A DNA stretch of 8,049 bases, taken from positions 1 to 8,049 of the forward strand of contig JBJTOZ010000123.1 of NCBI GenBank assembly GCA_046074825.1, read 5' to 3'. Both the position numbers and the translations under genes were made by a program. The notes below the pieces were generated by a model. It was given only the letters and a program-made list of their open reading frames with translations. It was not told the origin of the DNA and made no database searches. This document shows positions 6,609-8,049 of the stretch, piece by piece (the stretch's first letter is position 1; each line of letters begins with the position of its first letter). The stretch comes from JAGVSR01 sp046074825. GTDB lineage: Bacteria > Pseudomonadota > Alphaproteobacteria > Rhizobiales > Hyphomicrobiaceae.

Positions 6609-6899
6609 ATGGGACAAGAACCTGTAGTAGCACAAAAGGGACCCTACCAAGTCGAATTAGTTGAAGGAAAATCTTATTGGTATTGTAAATGCGGACGTTC
6701 TAAACGGCAGCCGTTTTGTGCCGGAGCTCACAAAAACACAGGGATTGAACCTCTCCAATTCAAACCACCATCTTCTGGAACCTATAATTTATGCGGGTGC
6801 AAGGGGACAGATGAGGAGCCTGATGGCGACGGCTCCCAGAATGTCCTCGAAACGAAACGCTACACTTCAAAGCATCAGAGAGTTTCTTTGCCTTTGTAA
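6609..6899 (+). CDS. CDGSH-type iron-sulfur protein with a degenerate second cluster site
   Basis: CDGSH proteins bind redox-active 2Fe-2S clusters through three Cys and one His, and small bacterial members often carry two such motifs. In this 96-aa protein the first motif is intact in its ligands: C26, C28, C37 and H41 (CAGAH in place of CDGSH). The second begins correctly with CGCKGT (C62, C64) and retains DGS at 74-76, but the expected third Cys is Gly73 and the expected His is Gln77. A 19-residue tail follows, whereas I would expect such proteins to end soon after the second motif. The ATG at 6609 has GGAG at 6595-6598; a TTG at 6606 is an alternative. It lies 98 bp after soxZ, past a terminator-like hairpin, so it may have its own promoter (GATAAT at 6565-6570 is a weak -10). 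Its physiological role is unknown. Confidence 0.85.
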   Translation: MGQEPVVAQKGPYQVELVEGKSYWYCKCGRSKRQPFCAGAHKNTGIEPLQFKPPSSGTYNLCGCKGTDEEPDGDGSQNVLETKRYTSKHQRVSLPL

Positions 6900-6936
6900 A
6901 TATAATACTATCCTTAAGAGTTTATCATCAAAATTA

Positions 6937-8049
6937 TCAAGACAATTTGCTATGCCGATAAGAATATAAAAAGTAAATTATAATACCCACCATAACCCAA
7001 AGTAAGAATCTCAAATGGGTTACGGAGGGAAGGAAAAGAATAAGAGCTAAACAAGATAACGTACCTAAAGTTGCAAGAAGATATCCAGCAGGCATCTTAT
7101 AAGGTCTTTTCATATTTGGCTGCGTATATCGAAGGAAAATTACGCCTGCACAGACCATCATAAATGCAGCAAGCGTCCCAATGTTAACTAACTCTGCAAG
7201 AATTCCCAAAGGCATAAAACCAGCCGCTACTGCCATGATAACTCCGCAAACTACAGTTGTTGTAATCGGGGTTTGTGTTTTTTCATTCACATGAGAAAAC
7301 ATGGATGGAATAAGTCCATCGCGAGAAATAGCAACTATGATACGTGTTAATCCATAATAAAGCACAAGCATCACTGTTGTAAGACCAGCTATAACACCTG
7401 TTGCTACAAGTGCAGAAGCCCAATTATATCCTATGATTTGTAAAGCATGCGCAACAGGTGAAGAAACGTTGAGTTCTTTATAAGGAACAATACCAGTTAA
7501 AAGAGCTGAAACTAAAATATAAATAATTGTACAAAACAAAAGGGAAGCAATTATTCCCTTAGGAACGTCTTTTTGTGGATCGCGGGCTTCCTCAACTGCT
7601 GTTGAAACTGCATCAAAGCCGACATATGCAAAAAATACAAGAGAAGCACCTGCTAAAATTCCTACTGTATTACCTTCGGGGGTCGTATCAAACCAGCCAA
7701 AAGGCATAAAAGGAGACCAGTTAATTGGATTTATATTAAATATAGATACCGTAATAAAAATAATGATTGTTAGAACTTTTATGAAAACCATTCCTGCATT
7801 AAGGCGCGCACTTTGCTTGATCCCAACAATGAGCATGAGCATCAGCAAAAGAATTATAATCATCGCAGGAAGATTGACTAAGCCTCCTGCGACAGGACCT
7901 TTTGTTAGAAAATCAGGAAGTCCAAGTCCAATTGCTGTTAAAGCGTTATTGAAATATCCAGACCAACCATTAGCCACAGCAGCAACAGACACCCCATATT
8001 CTAAAATTAAAATCCATCCAATAATCCAAGCAAAAATTTCTCCAAAAGT
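6937..8049 (-). CDS. APC-family amino acid permease (partial, N-terminus beyond the window)
   Basis: This is an inner-membrane secondary transporter of the amino acid-polyamine-organocation superfamily, similar in layout to YfnA/CAT-type permeases; the substrate cannot be named. The frame stays open to the right edge, giving 370 visible residues. A GTG at 7992 is internal: residues before it continue the family pattern (GEIFAWIIGW then ILEYG). Visible features are about nine or ten hydrophobic segments, the conserved FFAYVGFDAVSTAVEEARDP stretch at about 139-158 followed by KDVPKGI, and SRDGLIP at about 242-248. Full-length relatives are about 460-490 residues, so roughly 100 are missing. It converges on the CDGSH gene with a 37-bp gap (6900-6936) in which I see no strong terminator. 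Nothing links it functionally to the sulfur genes. Confidence 0.92.
   Translation of the reverse strand, partial: TFGEIFAWIIGWILILEYGVSVAAVANGWSGYFNNALTAIGLGLPDFLTKGPVAGGLVNLPAMIIILLLMLMLIVGIKQSARLNAGMVFIKVLTIIIFITVSIFNINPINWSPFMPFGWFDTTPEGNTVGILAGASLVFFAYVGFDAVSTAVEEARDPQKDVPKGIIASLLFCTIIYILVSALLTGIVPYKELNVSSPVAHALQIIGYNWASALVATGVIAGLTTVMLVLYYGLTRIIVAISRDGLIPSMFSHVNEKTQTPITTTVVCGVIMAVAAGFMPLGILAELVNIGTLAAFMMVCAGVIFLRYTQPNMKRPYKMPAGYLLATLGTLSCLALILFLPSVTHLRFLLWVMVGIIIYFLYSYRHSKLS

Noticed and set aside
6661..6969. A 102-aa plus-strand frame overlapping the CDGSH gene
   Set aside because: It is out of frame with the CDGSH motifs, lacks recognisable features and runs into the end of the permease gene.
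7990..7992. GTG at 7992 as the permease start
   Set aside because: The frame stays open to the window edge, and the 19 residues before it continue the permease family pattern, so the true start is outside.

Overview
The window is AT-rich DNA (roughly 35-40% GC by eye) from a bacterium with short intergenic regions and no sign of mobile elements, CRISPR arrays, tRNA or rRNA genes. A FadE of the long E. coli type, a fused FadJ/FadB-type protein, Tat-exported SoxYZ and a flavocytochrome c/SoxF-type flavoprotein together indicate a proteobacterium. I cannot decide between alpha- and gammaproteobacteria, and the low GC only hints at a host-associated or streamlined lineage.

Layout from left to right. 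(1) 1-1238, minus strand: the N-terminal 412 codons of a bifunctional enoyl-CoA hydratase / 3-hydroxyacyl-CoA dehydrogenase, running off the left edge. (2) 1332-3815, minus strand: a complete FadE-type acyl-CoA dehydrogenase, upstream of and probably co-transcribed with (1). A perfect inverted repeat covers the fadE stop codon. (3) 3816-4048: a 233-bp gap with a bulged inverted repeat. (4) 4049-5338, minus strand: a Tat-signal FAD protein of the FccB/SoxF family. (5) 5339-5642: a divergent regulatory region with an 18-bp tandem repeat just upstream of a good promoter for soxY. (6) 5643-6176 and 6157-6510, plus strand: soxY and soxZ, overlapping, followed by a terminator-like hairpin. (7) 6609-6899, plus strand: a CDGSH iron-sulfur protein whose second cluster site has lost two ligands. 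(8) 6937-8049, minus strand: the C-terminal 370 residues of an APC-family amino acid permease, running off the right edge.

Two functional blocks are visible. The left block carries the first three steps of fatty acid beta-oxidation: FadE forms the trans-2-enoyl-CoA, and the FadJ-like enzyme hydrates and then oxidises it. The central block is a small sulfur module. FccB/SoxF would oxidise sulfide or a persulfide in the periplasm, and SoxYZ would carry sulfur on the SoxY C-terminal cysteine. No SoxAX, SoxB, SoxCD or cytochrome FccA gene is in the window, and unrelated genes flank the module on both sides, so this locus is not a full thiosulfate-oxidation cluster. The divergent fccB/soxYZ pair, its tandem repeat, the altered SoxY C-terminus and the damaged CDGSH site are the points most worth following up.
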